Below are positions 61,923 to 64,000 of a DNA stretch of 64,000 nucleotides, in pieces. This DNA comes from Nemania diffusa (taxonomy: Eukaryota; Ascomycota; Sordariomycetes; Xylariales; Xylariaceae). The position numbers were made by a program, and so were the translations under genes. The stretch's first letter is position 1. Every line of letters starts with the position of its first letter. The notes beneath the pieces were generated by a model. The model was not told the DNA's origin, made no database searches, and saw only the letters and a program-made list of their open reading frames with translations. The DNA lies in contig JBBPUQ010000008.1 in the NCBI GenBank assembly GCA_038501195.1, forward strand, positions 2,242,501-2,306,500, in the 5' to 3' direction.

Positions 61923-63788
61923 GAGTCGATCAAGATGGACGAGGATGGTCAGGTAATGACGACAATATAATGCTTCTAAGGACAGGCTCGATATGGTACT
62001 CGCGCCCTGATGTATAAATAATAGCGTTGATAAAACATGTGTATTAACTAGGTACTTTGGGCTCCCCTTGCGGATAAAGCGAAGAGAATCATTTTAGTAG
62101 GAGATGAGCCGACAAGGCTGGGAGGTTGTTCTAGCACGAAAGAATCCACTTGGGCATGCATGGCCAGCGGGGAGAAGGAGGCCTTCCCATATCTTAGGCG
62201 CACACTACCATTCTAGCGAAATCGTTGATTTTTCCTACCTGCGGTGCACGTTGTGACATGCTCCTGCCTGGCTCGAATCGTATACTAGTCTAACGGGTGG
62301 AAACATGCATGAAATGTGTAATGAGACGAGCGAGTGGTGAAGAAAGCTCATCACGTGGCGGGTTATTGGTTGCTGTTGTTAGACTTTGATACGTGAAGAA
62401 TCAGGTGGTTAGGTGGTGGTCATGCTTTGCGAAGGTGTCTGTCCTGTTGTTAGCCATACGCGGTGTAATGATGCATTCTGTTTATTGCCTCCCAAGGATT
62501 GTTAAGTGTGTAGGGTGACAAGGCACGCCAATCACATATATGAAGGAGTGGTTTTCCCTAAGTTTTGAGTCTTGCATATGTATGCGTGTTATCATCATTG
62601 TTAGTATACGGGGTTGAAGTGTGAACGTTGGGGGAAAGACTTGCAGCTCTATTGGCTGCTTAGTCGATTTCTAGGCTGTTAGGAATAAGCAGCACATAAT
62701 AACAACAGCATTATAAGTTGCTAAATATGGTGAAATTATGTATGTATATAGTATATATTCACTCCCCATTCGTGGGGAAAGCGGGCTCGTTTTCGTATTA
62801 GGTATGTAGGTCGGGCAGCCTCAATTGTAGATACCCATCTACACGCATACCTACGTGTTGTAGATTACCTAATCTGGGTATACCGAGGCTCGGTCGGAGC
62901 TCAGCGTCACAATACCGTAGTCGTCCCCACGTGTAAGTTTTAGCTGGGGAATTAAGCGTGGGTGAAGATCTCGTCAAGTCTCCGTGTTAGCCAATGAGAC
63001 AATCTCGGTGTTTCGTTTTGCTGATGGTAGATCTAGAATCTACGTAGGGTCGTAGGGCAACGAGGCGATGGGTTTGGGGCAAAACGTGGCATTGGGTGTC
63101 ATGATCTCCGGCCTACGGTACTTACACGTGTATACACGGGAACGTAGGTTGAATTGAGGCTTTAACGGATAGCTATTATGGGCCTTGTGGTGTCTCATAA
63201 TATGCACCTGAGTTGGGGTATACGTAGGTAATAAGTATACCTACTGCGTATGCTGCACGTTTTTGCTTTTCACCTTCGTGGATCGATAGCCAGTGCTCTG
63301 TAAGGTCTGAACGAGAGTTAGCCGGGATAAATGCTGGCGTCATGTGTCTCTGCTGATCACACCTCATAGGCATATACACATATATATAAGTATATTTCTA
63401 TCTATTTGTCCAGCCTGAGTTGCTTGCTCGACATACTTATATCTCCAATTAAGCGACAGGTAGCACAAGGCAAGTAGTTAGTTCAATATCGTCCCTCGTC
63501 ATCCTAGATGATAACAAAGGATATATAAAAAGTGTAAAAAAAACTACATAGTTGTTGTTTCAAATTAAGAAGGAAAGCAACAATTTTTTACTTCAATTCT
63601 TTCTCTACGGCGAGGAACTGGCGGTCGTGAAGCTGCGCAAAACAGAATACTTCGACTAAGACTGCCGCTCCCTGCGCGCGCAGGTGACACATATATATAA
63701 TACGAACCAGTTAACAGCAAGCCGGCCAAGGTGACCGGCCTACCCACCAGGTTCTTTCTCCCGCCGCCACAATTACCTCCAAACACCC
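61923..63788. other. Intergenic, no gene seen
   Basis: PEX14 3' flank, AT-rich simple stretches (62690-62760, 63370-63400) and the likely promoter of the edge gene. No supported ORF. Confidence 0.5.
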
Positions 63789-64000
63789 ATGGCCCACGAA
63801 CATACATCATCAACAATAATGGCTAGCGATGACAAAAAAGACGAGCAGGCTGCTCAGCTAAAGAAGCTCCGGAGAAAATTGGCGTGGGCCTTAGTACCTA
63901 AGATCCCACTTCTCATCCGCCTCTTCTTTTCCCGGATCCTAGGCATATCGGAAACAGCGCGGTACCTCAACTTGGAAACAGACATAACCTTGACAATACT
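63789..64000 (+). CDS. N-terminal fragment, possibly an alpha/beta-hydrolase
   Basis: An open frame starts at ATG 63789 (MAHEHTSSTIMASDDKK) and runs to the window edge, 70 codons so far. A second Met lies at codon 11. The stretch 'VPKIPLLIRLFFSRILGISETARYLNLETDITLTI' resembles, from memory, the N-terminus of fungal alpha/beta-hydrolase (lipase/esterase-like) proteins. No catalytic residue is within view, so the assignment is weak. Confidence 0.4.
   Translation, partial: MAHEHTSSTIMASDDKKDEQAAQLKKLRRKLAWALVPKIPLLIRLFFSRILGISETARYLNLETDITLTI

Overview
The window looks like nuclear DNA of a filamentous ascomycete (Pezizomycotina, perhaps Sordariomycetes; the class is inferred). The evidence is short spliceosomal introns of about 50-150 nt with GTANGT donors and CTAAC/CTGAC branch points, single-gene transcription units, and clearly fungal proteins: an Sct1-type acyltransferase, Apd1, Pex14, polyubiquitin, GDP-mannose pyrophosphorylase, a Pyr4-type cyclase and HXT transport. 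Coding density is low. I support 15 genes, one of them cut by the right edge, separated by deserts of up to 6.5 kb.

Layout. 1-3170 is almost pure A/T, with decayed tandem repeats, and resembles a block mutated to saturation by RIP. 3171-4734 holds only decayed-looking short ORFs. 4.7-9.3 kb is an accessory-type cassette on the minus strand: a fungal polytopic membrane protein, a three-exon Pyr4-family terpene cyclase with no biosynthetic partners in view, and an acidic-tailed protein of unknown function. 13.2-16.9 kb carries a hexose transporter and a metallophosphoesterase. 20.4-21.1 kb carries a secreted HsbA/UVI-1-like surface protein. 24.1-25.5 kb carries GDP-mannose pyrophosphorylase. 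29.1-30.0 kb carries a small dsRNA-binding-like protein, visible only after splicing across a 440-nt intron. 36.5-38.1 kb carries the farnesyltransferase beta subunit in five exons, one intron being GC-AG.

42.3-64 kb is denser and housekeeping in character: a Zn-cluster protein, a four-repeat polyubiquitin, a BRAP2/ETP1-type RING-UBP protein, a glycerol-3-phosphate acyltransferase, an Apd1-like [2Fe-2S] protein, PEX14 and the start of a possible alpha/beta-hydrolase. There are no operons. Functional links are broad only: ubiquitin signalling (polyubiquitin and BRAP2), cell wall and secretion (GDP-mannose supply and the surface protein), and lipid and peroxisome biology (acyltransferase and PEX14).

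The intergenic DNA has its own signals: a 181-bp hairpin element with TA ends (MITE-like), a second pair of inverted copies of its GCACCGTGAC core, five exact copies of the palindrome TACCTAGGTA in non-coding DNA, a perfect 26-bp palindrome and a G-run able to form a quadruplex. I saw no convincing tRNA, rRNA or CRISPR array. Exon boundaries were worked out by eye from splice signals, reading frame and family memory. No database search was run.
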